From contig DJYV01000065.1 in assembly GCA_002448555.1 (NCBI GenBank), forward strand, positions 1-19,274: 19,274 nucleotides of DNA, in the 5' to 3' direction. The translations under genes were made by a program, and so were the position numbers. This DNA is from Flavobacteriales bacterium UBA6969. GTDB taxonomy: Bacteria > Bacteroidota > Bacteroidia > Flavobacteriales_D > Sanyastnellaceae. Positions 1 through 6,345 of this stretch are shown here, one piece after another. The notes beneath the pieces are model-generated. The model was given only the letters and a program-made list of their open reading frames with translations. It was not told where the DNA came from and ran no database searches. How positions within the stretch are numbered: position 1 is the stretch's first letter; each line of letters opens with the position of its first letter.

Positions 1-2
1 CA

Positions 3-1859
3 TCCGTCTATGAGGCATTGCAAACGGTGAATGGCGTGCGGCCCCAAGTCAATTGTGCGGTGTGCAACACCGGCGACATCCACATCAACGGGTTGGAAGG
101 GCCCTACACGATGGTGTTGATCGACGGCATGCCCATTGTCAGTGGCCTCTCTACCGTCTACGGCCTGAACGGCATCCCAGCATCGCTCATCGAGCGTGTT
201 GAAGTCGTGAAAGGACCCGCCAGCACGCTCTATGGCTCGGAGGCAGTTGGGGGGCTGATCAACATCATCACGAAGCAGACGACCAGTGCGCCGCGCATCG
301 CAGCCGACGTTTTCGGCACGACGTGGGGGGAGGTCAATGCCGATGTCGCCGCCACGTTCAACGCCGGTAAACGTGCCGAGACGATGGTTGGAGTGAACCG
401 GTTTTATTTCGGGCAGCGCATCGACAACGACGGTGATGGTTTCACCGACATGACCCTTCAAGACCGGCTCTCTGTCTTCAACAAATGGAACTTCAAGCGC
501 GCTCAGAACCGCGTGTTCACGTTGGCCGCGCGGTACGTTCAGGAAGAGCGATTTGGGGGCGATGTGGATTGGGAAGAAGCGGAGCACCGCGGCGGAAACG
601 AAGTCTACGGGGAAAGCATCTACACGGATCGTTGGGAGGCATTCGGCGTCTATGAACTGCCAATAGAGGAACATGTACAGGTGCAGTTCAGTGCCAACGG
701 CCACGCGCAGAATTCAGTCTATGGGGATACCGAGTACATCGCGGATCAACGCATTGGTTTTGGGCAACTCCTATGGGACAAGGCATTGGGAGCGGACCTT
801 GCCGTACTCGCCGGTTTGACGATGCGTTACACATACTACGACGACAACACGCCGGCAACGGCCACTGCGGACAGCTTGACGCCTCAAAACCTGCCGACCC
901 ATACCTACCTCCCTGGCGTTTTTGTGCAAAACGAACTATCGTTCAACCCCCAGAACAAACTGCTGGTGGGCATCCGATACGACCGCAACTCGGTTCACAG
1001 CAACATCTTCACGCCGCGCCTCAACTACAAATGGAATTCCTTGGACAAGCGCAACACGCTGCGGGTTTCATTTGGCACAGGGTACCGCGTCGCGAATGTT
1101 TTCACCGAAGACCACGCTGCCTTGACCGGTGCGCGGGATGTAATCATTGCACAAGATTTGCTACCAGAGACCTCTGTCAACGGAAACGTTAACTACGTGC
1201 GTCGCATCTACACGCGAGGCGAAGCCATTATCGGCTTGGATGCGACGGCGTTTTACACCCACTTCGACAACAAGATTTTCCCGGATTACGATACCGATCC
1301 CAGTCAAATCCGATACACCAACCTCGAAGGATTTTCGGTATCACAAGGGGTATCATTGAATGTCGATGCCATGAAGCAAGGGGTCAAGCTCAACGCCGGT
1401 GTCACCGCCATGAACGTTTTCTCCGAACAGCAAGGCGTGCGCGAACGGCAGCCACTCACGGAGCAATTTTCGGGCACATGGTCCATCGGCTATGTGTTTG
1501 GCAAAGCAGGACTCTCCATCGATTACACTGGGTATGTTTACAGCCCGATGGATCTACCCACCTTGACCACGGAAGACTTCGTCGATCCCCGACCGGCCCA
1601 ATCCCCCTGGTACAGCATCCAAAACCTCCAATGCACCAAGCGCTTCGACAACGGGCTGACGTGTTATGCAGGTGCCAAGAACCTCTTGAATTGGACACCT
1701 TGGGACCACCTGCCTACCGGCGTGTCGTACATGGGAAACACGCAGGATCCCTTCGAGCAGAACACCCCGCCCGGTGAGTTGGTATTTGATCCGGCTTACG
1801 TGTACGGGCCGAACCAAGGCATTCGCGGGTTCATCGGGCTGAGATGGGCCCTGAACTGA
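3..1859 (+). CDS. TonB-dependent outer-membrane receptor, 5' end cut by the window
   Basis: This is an outer-membrane active transporter energised by TonB/ExbBD. The reading frame is open to the window edge, and the residues before the first possible start (SVYEA from base 3) already fit a plug domain, so the true start lies upstream. What remains is most of the plug (GLEGPYTMVLIDGMP, then IPASLIERVEVVKGPASTLY and GSEAVGGLINIITK) followed by about 500 residues of barrel with alternating aromatic strands, ending in a typical final strand (GIRGFIGLRWALN). The early plug contains CAVC directly before NTGDIHINGLEG, a feature I recall from a common Bacteroidota subgroup of these receptors. Substrate cannot be read from the sequence; iron chelates, haem, cobalamin or copper are all possible. 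The stop is 8 bp before the thioredoxin-like gene, so the two are probably co-transcribed. Family certain, substrate unknown. Confidence 0.95.
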   Translation, partial: SVYEALQTVNGVRPQVNCAVCNTGDIHINGLEGPYTMVLIDGMPIVSGLSTVYGLNGIPASLIERVEVVKGPASTLYGSEAVGGLINIITKQTTSAPRIAADVFGTTWGEVNADVAATFNAGKRAETMVGVNRFYFGQRIDNDGDGFTDMTLQDRLSVFNKWNFKRAQNRVFTLAARYVQEERFGGDVDWEEAEHRGGNEVYGESIYTDRWEAFGVYELPIEEHVQVQFSANGHAQNSVYGDTEYIADQRIGFGQLLWDKALGADLAVLAGLTMRYTYYDDNTPATATADSLTPQNLPTHTYLPGVFVQNELSFNPQNKLLVGIRYDRNSVHSNIFTPRLNYKWNSLDKRNTLRVSFGTGYRVANVFTEDHAALTGARDVIIAQDLLPETSVNGNVNYVRRIYTRGEAIIGLDATAFYTHFDNKIFPDYDTDPSQIRYTNLEGFSVSQGVSLNVDAMKQGVKLNAGVTAMNVFSEQQGVRERQPLTEQFSGTWSIGYVFGKAGLSIDYTGYVYSPMDLPTLTTEDFVDPRPAQSPWYSIQNLQCTKRFDNGLTCYAGAKNLLNWTPWDHLPTGVSYMGNTQDPFEQNTPPGELVFDPAYVYGPNQGIRGFIGLRWALN

Positions 1860-1867
1860 ATCATGGC

Positions 1868-2362
1868 ATGATGAGGTACGCGCACTTGATTTTGTTGGGG
1901 GCGGCTTGGTTGGCCGGAACCGTCGACAGTGCTGCACAGGATACATTCATCCGTTCGATTCAATCGCTCGAGCAACGGATGGAAACTGAAGGCAAACTCG
2001 GTGTGGTGTTTTTTTACACGGAATGGTGCACCGTGTGCCACGCCATGGAGCACGTGGCATTGCAGAATCCGGAAGTGCGTCGCCTATTGGATGACCGCTT
2101 CGCTTTCGTCGCCTTTGATGCCGAGTCCGAGGTGCCTGTGGAATTTGGTGGGCAGGTGTTTCGCTACCGACCAAGTGGGGTGCGCGCGGGCATCCACGAA
2201 TGGGCATTGGAATTGGCTTCGGTCGACGGCAAGATCAACTACCCCACCCTCACTGTTTTCAACGCGCAAAATGAAATCCTATTCCAACACAGTGGCCTGC
2301 TGGGCGAGGAGGCTCTTATCGCAGTTTTGAAGGAGATGGCGGGTGAATCCAACGGCCGTTAG
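1868..2362 (+). CDS. Exported thioredoxin-fold protein (WCTVC active site)
   Basis: This is a periplasmic thioredoxin-like oxidoreductase of about 164 residues. A signal peptide (MMRYAHLILLGAAWLAG to SAAQ, residues 1-24) is followed by a thioredoxin fold with the active site WCTVC (Cys54 and Cys57) and a cis-proline segment (NYPTLTVF). The CxxC-His-Ala-Met-Glu context is like the DUF255/thioredoxin_7 and DsbD-gamma type thioredoxins, which usually reduce or relay disulfides outside the cytoplasm. An upstream ATG at 1844 would overlap the receptor gene and spoil the signal peptide, so the ATG at 1868 or 1871 is preferred. The gene follows the TonB receptor by 8 bp. It may keep cysteines of the receptor or its ligand reduced; that is inference. 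Its stop codon overlaps the stop of the convergent gene. Confidence 0.88.
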   Translation: MMRYAHLILLGAAWLAGTVDSAAQDTFIRSIQSLEQRMETEGKLGVVFFYTEWCTVCHAMEHVALQNPEVRRLLDDRFAFVAFDAESEVPVEFGGQVFRYRPSGVRAGIHEWALELASVDGKINYPTLTVFNAQNEILFQHSGLLGEEALIAVLKEMAGESNGR

Positions 2363-3048
2363 CACGGTTCGCCGAAGCTGCTCAATAACTCAAGCACATC
2401 GGAAACCGCCACCTGGCCGTCGCCGTTGATGTCGGCACTGCAGCCCTCGATGCAACCAAATTCAGAGAGCAACAGCAGGAGGTCAGCGATGGATACCATC
2501 AAATCCGCATTGAGGTCGGAAGGGCATCCAATCACAGGCAAGGCTTCATCCTCGCCGATGAGGCCGTCGCAGTTGTTGTCCACCCCTTCTGCCGTCGGCG
2601 GTGCACCGGGGTAAGCCGTGGCGTCGTTGTCATTGCAATCGCACACGTTGGACTCTCCGTCGGCGTCGGCGTCCACGATTCCAGCACAGGTCTCAAATCC
2701 CGCTTGGCAATTGGCTTGCACGCACGCCTCGCAGTCGGCCTCGGAACCAAAGGCACAGGCGAAAAAGCAATTGTTGGTCACACACGTGCTTTGCTCCGCG
2801 AAACACGTAACACAACCAGTGGACATCGCTGGCACCCCGCTCTGAATGCAATCCTGAAAGCAAGCCGTGACATCGTTGGACAAAAAGCACGAAAACCCAC
2901 AGTCAAAAACGACTCCATTGATGGCCTCCCCTTCGTTGCACAAAAGCTCGAGGTCGTCCGCGGTGCACTGCGCTACGGATGAGGAGAGCACGCCCAAAGC
3001 GAAGAAACATGCAGGGACGAAGCGCCGGAGATGGGCGAATCTGAACAT
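2359..3048 (-). CDS. Secreted Cys-rich protein with MopE-type metal-binding motif and dockerin-like C-terminus
   Basis: This 229-residue exported protein has a signal peptide (to about SSSVAQ, residue 27) and then some 22 cysteines. Residues 50-121 are a Cys-dense stretch with repeated CxxC and CxxxC spacings. Residues 126-168 read DADADGESNVCDCNDND then PGAPP and GVDNNCDG, which is the putative metal-binding motif described for MopE-like proteins. Residues 175-229 hold two Ca-loop/helix repeats (DLNADLMVSIADLLLLLSEFG and DINGDGQVAVSDVLELLSSFG), as in type I dockerins, each bordered by Cys. Such tails are frequent in secreted Flavobacteriales proteins and need not mean a cellulosome. The first loop has lost one acidic ligand (NADL instead of NGDG). 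The protein is probably extracellular and Ca-binding; its activity is unknown. It appears monocistronic, reading toward the thioredoxin-like gene. Confidence 0.85.
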   Translation of the reverse strand: MFRFAHLRRFVPACFFALGVLSSSVAQCTADDLELLCNEGEAINGVVFDCGFSCFLSNDVTACFQDCIQSGVPAMSTGCVTCFAEQSTCVTNNCFFACAFGSEADCEACVQANCQAGFETCAGIVDADADGESNVCDCNDNDATAYPGAPPTAEGVDNNCDGLIGEDEALPVIGCPSDLNADLMVSIADLLLLLSEFGCIEGCSADINGDGQVAVSDVLELLSSFGEPC

Positions 3049-3068
3049 GGGAATAATACAATTATGCA

Positions 3069-3085
3069 GCAGTAACGTTCACTGC
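3069..3085. promoter_or_regulatory. Inverted repeat upstream of the Cys-rich gene
   Basis: The arms GCAGT and ACTGC are separated by 7 bases that contain AACGTT. The repeat lies 21-37 bp in front of the start codon at 3048 and falls where the spacer of a promoter would be (TTG at about 3087-3089, TA-rich box near 3060). It could be an operator. The arms are short and chance is possible. Confidence 0.25.
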
Positions 3086-3138
3086 ATCAATACATACCGC
3101 ATTTGAAAAGAACAGCAGATCGCGGTGCGTGTTCGAAA

Positions 3139-3804
3139 TCAATCCAATAGCTTCGCCGCAACGAGCCTAGCGGCCTCAACCGACAGAAAAGGCTTGAGCA
3201 CCGTGGAAATGTGACTGATGCCCTTGTACCGCAATGCACTGCCCTCTGCTTCGGGGTATTTCTTGTGGGAGAAGTCCATCCAGTAGCGGCCCAACACCAG
3301 AATGATTTCCGATACGGCTTCTCGATCTTCCTGACCGAAGTCAAGAAGTCCATGCTTGGCTGCGTGCAGCATCCGTCCTTCTGTCCAACCATCAAGGAAC
3401 TCATTGATCGCCAGTACCGTCGCCAGCTCAGCATCTTCCGCCTTGAGCAGGGTATTGAAGTCATCCCGCAGCAAGTAGCGGAAGTCCCAAATCACATCGT
3501 ACGAACGAAAAATACCATCAATGATGACTTCAGCATCACTCGAATCCGCTGAGGTGTTTTCTTGCGCGAAGACGGTCTGAAGTAACTCCATGTGAGCCGC
3601 CAGGATGTCTTTTTTGGAGCGAAAGTGATACCACAGCGTACCCTCTAGCACACCCGCCTGTTCGGCGATGGAAGCGGTGGTGACCGCTCCAAACCCGCGC
3701 TGATTGAACAGAATCAGGCTCGTTGCGAGGATTTGGTCGCGCGTTTTCTTCGTGAACAGATCGAGGGTTCCCGGCGTCAACATCCCACTTGTGGCGTCAG
3801 TCAT
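3139..3804 (-). CDS. TetR/AcrR-family transcriptional regulator (probable alkB-operon regulator)
   Basis: This is a 221-residue one-component repressor. The N-terminal TetR helix-turn-helix spans about residues 20-65 (TRDQILATSLILFNQRGFGA, then TTASIAEQAGVLEGTLWYHF and SKKDIL), followed by an all-helical ligand and dimer domain rich in aromatic residues (YDVIWDFRYLLRDDF; YWMDFSHKKYPEAEG), as in regulators that bind hydrophobic effectors. The ATG at 3804 overlaps the end of the alkane hydroxylase gene by 8 bp, so the two genes form a translationally coupled operon with the regulator second. The two palindromes at 4869-4884 and 4902-4919 in front of the operon are the obvious candidate operators, giving autorepression. 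Family is very secure; the target and a fatty or alkane-like inducer are inferred from context. Confidence 0.92.
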   Translation of the reverse strand: MTDATSGMLTPGTLDLFTKKTRDQILATSLILFNQRGFGAVTTASIAEQAGVLEGTLWYHFRSKKDILAAHMELLQTVFAQENTSADSSDAEVIIDGIFRSYDVIWDFRYLLRDDFNTLLKAEDAELATVLAINEFLDGWTEGRMLHAAKHGLLDFGQEDREAVSEIILVLGRYWMDFSHKKYPEAEGSALRYKGISHISTVLKPFLSVEAARLVAAKLLD

Positions 3805-4852
3805 GAGCGAGTTGTGGTTTCATTTGCGCCGGCACGCGCGGGTTCATATAGTAGAACCAAAGCGGCGGAACTAAGCTCAACAAAATGGACGCCGGATAGC
3901 CTAGCGGCAATGTGGGGGCCTCCGCGTGGCTGTTCAGTACTTGGTACTTTTTGGCCGACTTGAAGTGGTGGTCGCTATGCCGGGTCAATTCGTACAAGAC
4001 GATTCGGCCGATGTGCGAATTGGAATTCCACGAGTGGTGCGGCTGCACACGTTCGTATCGACCGGATTCCAATTTGTGCCGAAGCAGTCCATAGTGCTCG
4101 ATGTAATTGATGCTCTCGAGGAACAGGAAGGCGATGACCCCTGCCCCTGCGGCGAACAACATCGTCTCAAATGAGATTACATACCACACTGCACCCAAGT
4201 AAGCAGGCTGGATGAGGTGGTACCACAGCATGTCGTTTTTCACGGAGAAGAAGGAGAGGCCCTGGCGCCGAAGCAAGTCCATCTGGATCCGCCAGGCGCT
4301 GGCGTACTGTCGGGTCACGGAGGTGAACCAGAACCCGTAGACCGTCTGGTTGTAGCGGGCCGTGGCGCCGTCGTCCGGGGTGGCGACCCGCAGGTGGTGC
4401 CCGTAATTGTGCTCGATGAAGAAGTGCATATACAAGCACGGCATGTACAGCAATTTGCTCACTAAGCGCGCCGGCAACTCCGCACGGTGCCCCAATTCGT
4501 GTGCCACATTGATGCCGTTGGTCGCAAGTAAGATGCCCGCAGACAGCAACAACCCAAACACCTCGAAGGTGGCATAGGTTTGGGTTTGGACTTGGACGAA
4601 AAAGAATGCCATCAAACCGAAAACAATCGGAACATTGGCATATAGCATCGCATCGAAAATCCACAACCGGTTCTTCTTAACCGCTGTGTCGTTGTCCAAG
4701 TTCGCGGCACTCCCGCCAGCGATGAGGTCCAACATGGGCAAGATGACAAAGGCATAAATCACAGCCGAATAGGTCCAGATTCCCGTCGAATCAAACGACA
4801 AGTATGCCGATAATGGTACTGTGTAGGCAAGGAGGTACTTGAGGTCTTTCAT
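3797..4852 (-). CDS. alkB: Alkane 1-monooxygenase (AlkB-type membrane di-iron hydroxylase)
   Basis: This is an inner-membrane non-haem di-iron enzyme that hydroxylates the terminal carbon of alkanes using electrons from rubredoxin. All family signatures are present in 351 residues: HELGHR (118-123), EHNYGHH (147-153), NYIEHYG (249-255) and LTRHSDHH (289-296), with hydrophobic helices at about 8-45, 65-112, 215-250 and 320-336. The length fits AlkB (about 350-400). The frame is open further upstream to 4936, but that extension is a translation of the operator palindromes, so the ATG at 4852 (MKDLKYLLAY) is preferred. No rubredoxin or rubredoxin reductase is fused or nearby, so electron donors must be encoded elsewhere. 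The substrate could be medium-chain alkanes or related lipids. The neighbouring TetR gene overlaps the 3' end. Confidence 0.93.
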   Translation of the reverse strand: MKDLKYLLAYTVPLSAYLSFDSTGIWTYSAVIYAFVILPMLDLIAGGSAANLDNDTAVKKNRLWIFDAMLYANVPIVFGLMAFFFVQVQTQTYATFEVFGLLLSAGILLATNGINVAHELGHRAELPARLVSKLLYMPCLYMHFFIEHNYGHHLRVATPDDGATARYNQTVYGFWFTSVTRQYASAWRIQMDLLRRQGLSFFSVKNDMLWYHLIQPAYLGAVWYVISFETMLFAAGAGVIAFLFLESINYIEHYGLLRHKLESGRYERVQPHHSWNSNSHIGRIVLYELTRHSDHHFKSAKKYQVLNSHAEAPTLPLGYPASILLSLVPPLWFYYMNPRVPAQMKPQLAHD

Positions 4853-4868
4853 GATCAGATTGGTATTT

Positions 4869-4884
4869 TTGGGTAAACACCCAA
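4869..4884. promoter_or_regulatory. Proximal operator palindrome of the alkB-tetR operon
   Basis: TTGGGTAAACACCCAA is a perfect inverted repeat (TTGGGT/ACCCAA) around a 4-base centre. It lies 16 bp upstream of the alkB start. The same 16 bases, including the asymmetric AAAC centre, recur at 4903-4918. In the promoter model (TTG at 4918-4916, TACCTTGC at 4895-4888 on the minus strand) it would cover the transcription start. It is probably the binding site of the TetR regulator encoded in the operon. Confidence 0.7.
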
Positions 4885-4901
4885 GGCGCAAGGTAATTCG
4901 A

Positions 4902-4919
4902 TTTGGGTAAACACCCAAA
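4902..4919. promoter_or_regulatory. Distal operator palindrome of the alkB-tetR operon
   Basis: TTTGGGTAAACACCCAAA is an 18-bp inverted repeat with 7-bp arms, a second copy of the proximal site. The centres are 34 bp apart, about three helical turns, so two dimers would sit on the same DNA face. It would overlap the -33 TTG of the presumed promoter. The duplication with an identical core argues strongly for a real protein site. Confidence 0.7.
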
Positions 4920-4937
4920 AACTGTGAGCTGATCAAT

Positions 4938-4969
4938 AAAAAAACGTCCGAACCACAACGGAACGGGCG
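4938..4969 (-). terminator. Weak intrinsic terminator after the lipoprotein gene
   Basis: On the minus strand an imperfect hairpin (CGCCCG paired with CGGACG, with internal mismatches and a small inner CC/GG pair) is followed by seven Ts. It lies about 30 bp after the stop of the minus-strand gene ending at 4998 and would separate it from the alkB promoter. The stem is poor, so confidence is limited. Confidence 0.4.
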
Positions 4970-4997
4970 CTACATAAAAGCATGTCAAAGCGAAATA

Positions 4998-5678
4998 TCA
5001 CCAACTGAATAATGCATCAATAAATGCGATGAAGGCCAACACTACGACAATTGACAATGCGATATAGGCCAGGATGACCACAAATGCCGCACCACCCAAC
5101 AACCGGTTGGATTTTCTGAATTGCTTTCGTTCTTCGGTAACATCATACCCGTTGAGTTCCTTGATATCCAACACCTCCCTGCGTTTTCTGCGATTGAGTA
5201 TGAACGCCACAATACCAGACACCAGTACCGCCCGGACCAGCAGGAGAGGTACACTAGTTGCAAGCAACAAAGCGGATAACACAAAAGCCCCGAGGGCGAT
5301 GTTTCCGAACAGTTTCTGATGTTGGTACGTCTCATCCCACGGCATCGGTTCCACCAATTCTGCTGTTGACGTGCCCGCTGCAATCCGCTTGGGAGAAATG
5401 GGACGGATCTGACTCACTTGGACCGGGTTGTTCATGCCGTAGGGTGTGGCATTCAATGCTGCCGCTGGCAAGTCATGCGGCAATGTGCCTGCCATCGCCC
5501 ACTGCATTTCTTCCAATGCTTCAACTGAGGCAGATGGAGCGGCCACGGAAGCATGCAGTCCTTGACCGCCTACCCGCTCGATGTGGTAACCAGGCATGAG
5601 GGTGCGTTTTTGAATCGAACACCCGACAAAGAGCATTGAAAACACCAGAAGAGCGATGATGTGCAATGGATTTTGCAT
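4998..5678 (-). CDS. Predicted lipoprotein with C-terminal membrane helices, function unknown
   Basis: This 226-residue protein starts with a lipoprotein signal (lipobox FVGC, lipidated Cys20) followed by QKRTLMPGYHIE, a segment common just after the lipid Cys in small Bacteroidota lipoproteins. Residues 35-120 are polar and probably periplasmic. Three hydrophobic helices follow: about 124-144, 143-162 and 193-222. A basic segment (NRRKRREVLDIKELNGYDV) separates the second from the third. Lipidation plus several helices suggests an inner-membrane lipoprotein. The frame continues upstream to 5816, but the ATG at 5678 gives the proper lipoprotein signal. I do not recognise a functional family. 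It is divergently transcribed from the small membrane protein at 5854. Confidence 0.75.
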   Translation of the reverse strand: MQNPLHIIALLVFSMLFVGCSIQKRTLMPGYHIERVGGQGLHASVAAPSASVEALEEMQWAMAGTLPHDLPAAALNATPYGMNNPVQVSQIRPISPKRIAAGTSTAELVEPMPWDETYQHQKLFGNIALGAFVLSALLLATSVPLLLVRAVLVSGIVAFILNRRKRREVLDIKELNGYDVTEERKQFRKSNRLLGGAAFVVILAYIALSIVVVLAFIAFIDALFSW

Positions 5679-5853
5679 GGTGCAATCTACCCGGAATTTT
5701 GCAAAAAAGCGGAATACGAAACGCTTTGCCGGGAGCGATTCACGACACAATGGCCAATTGGTTGGAAAGGCTGGGCTGTTAACTACTGCGCCGGCAACCG
5801 TGCGAAGGCCAACCATTTGAGCCTTTACTTGAACACATCAAAACCCTTCTTTC

Positions 5854-6255
5854 ATGAAAAAGCGAATTCTTGGAACCCTCTTTGGGTTTCTCGCACTGTT
5901 CGGATTCGGTGCGATCTACTACGGCATTTTGACCGCCGATGCTGCGGCTGAAATGATGGCCCAATACGAAGGCTGTCTGCACGCGCCCAACATGGGGCTC
6001 ATTGTCGTCGGCAACATCCTGGCCGCCTACCTATTGGTCTACGTCTTTGACAAAATGGGCGTCAACGATGCCAAAAGTGGGGCTTACCAAGGCGCCATGA
6101 TCATGGCCATCGTCTTTGGCGTCTTTCAGGCTTTTGCCACAGCACAGTACACCTTCTATGATGCATCATTCGCCATGATCGAATGGGTCATCGGCATCAT
6201 CCATGGCATCCTCGGCGGAGCAGCCATCGGCGCTTACAATTCAAAATTGGCGTAA
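5854..6255 (+). CDS. Small four-helix inner-membrane protein, function unknown
   Basis: The protein has 133 residues and four hydrophobic helices, about 5-25, 46-66, 80-98 and 108-128, with few charges between them. Motifs such as GFGAIYYGIL and GIIHGILGGAAIGAYNSK are glycine rich, as in tightly packed small membrane proteins. The pattern is reminiscent of the DUF1761/DUF2177 type of four-helix proteins, but I cannot assign it. The ATG at 5854 with MKKRILG gives a normal first membrane segment. A strong terminator lies 22 bp after the stop, so it is probably monocistronic. Confidence 0.75.
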   Translation: MKKRILGTLFGFLALFGFGAIYYGILTADAAAEMMAQYEGCLHAPNMGLIVVGNILAAYLLVYVFDKMGVNDAKSGAYQGAMIMAIVFGVFQAFATAQYTFYDASFAMIEWVIGIIHGILGGAAIGAYNSKLA

Positions 6256-6276
6256 TAGCACATGTTCCTCCAGAGA

Positions 6277-6305
6277 AAAGCGGGTCCTTCGGGGCCTGCT
6301 TTTTT
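6277..6305 (+). terminator. Strong intrinsic terminator with UUCG tetraloop
   Basis: An 11-bp stem (6277-6287 with 6292-6302, two G-U pairs) closes a C(UUCG)G tetraloop and runs into a T tract. It ends the transcript of the small membrane protein and lies inside the upstream open frame of the next gene, which supports the later start at 6346 for that gene. Confidence 0.85.
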
Positions 6306-6306
6306 G

Positions 6307-6341
6307 TTGCATCTCATCGCGGCGACAACGCGCTACTTTTG
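6307..6341 (+). promoter_or_regulatory. Bacteroidota-type promoter of the EEP-family gene
   Basis: TACTTTTG at 6334-6341 matches the Bacteroidota -7 consensus TAnnTTTG exactly, with TTG at 6307-6309 (or 6304-6306) as a -33 element at a slightly long spacing of 24. The ATG follows only 4 bases after the box, so transcription would begin at or next to the start codon, giving a leaderless or nearly leaderless mRNA. Confidence 0.55.
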
Positions 6342-6345
6342 TACC

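Noticed and set aside
2359..2530. Cellulosome component because of dockerin-like repeats
   Set aside because: Dockerin-like ends are frequent in non-cellulosomal Flavobacteriales proteins; no cohesin or scaffoldin is present.
4869..4919. Palindromes before alkB read as transcription terminators
   Set aside because: They lie directly before a start codon, are duplicated with an identical core and have no adequate T tract in the right place; operators explain them better.
4853..4936. N-terminal extension of AlkB (start at 4936) containing two similar segments GVYPN and GCLPKN
   Set aside because: The similarity comes from translating the two operator palindromes. The ATG at 4852 gives the usual AlkB N-terminus.
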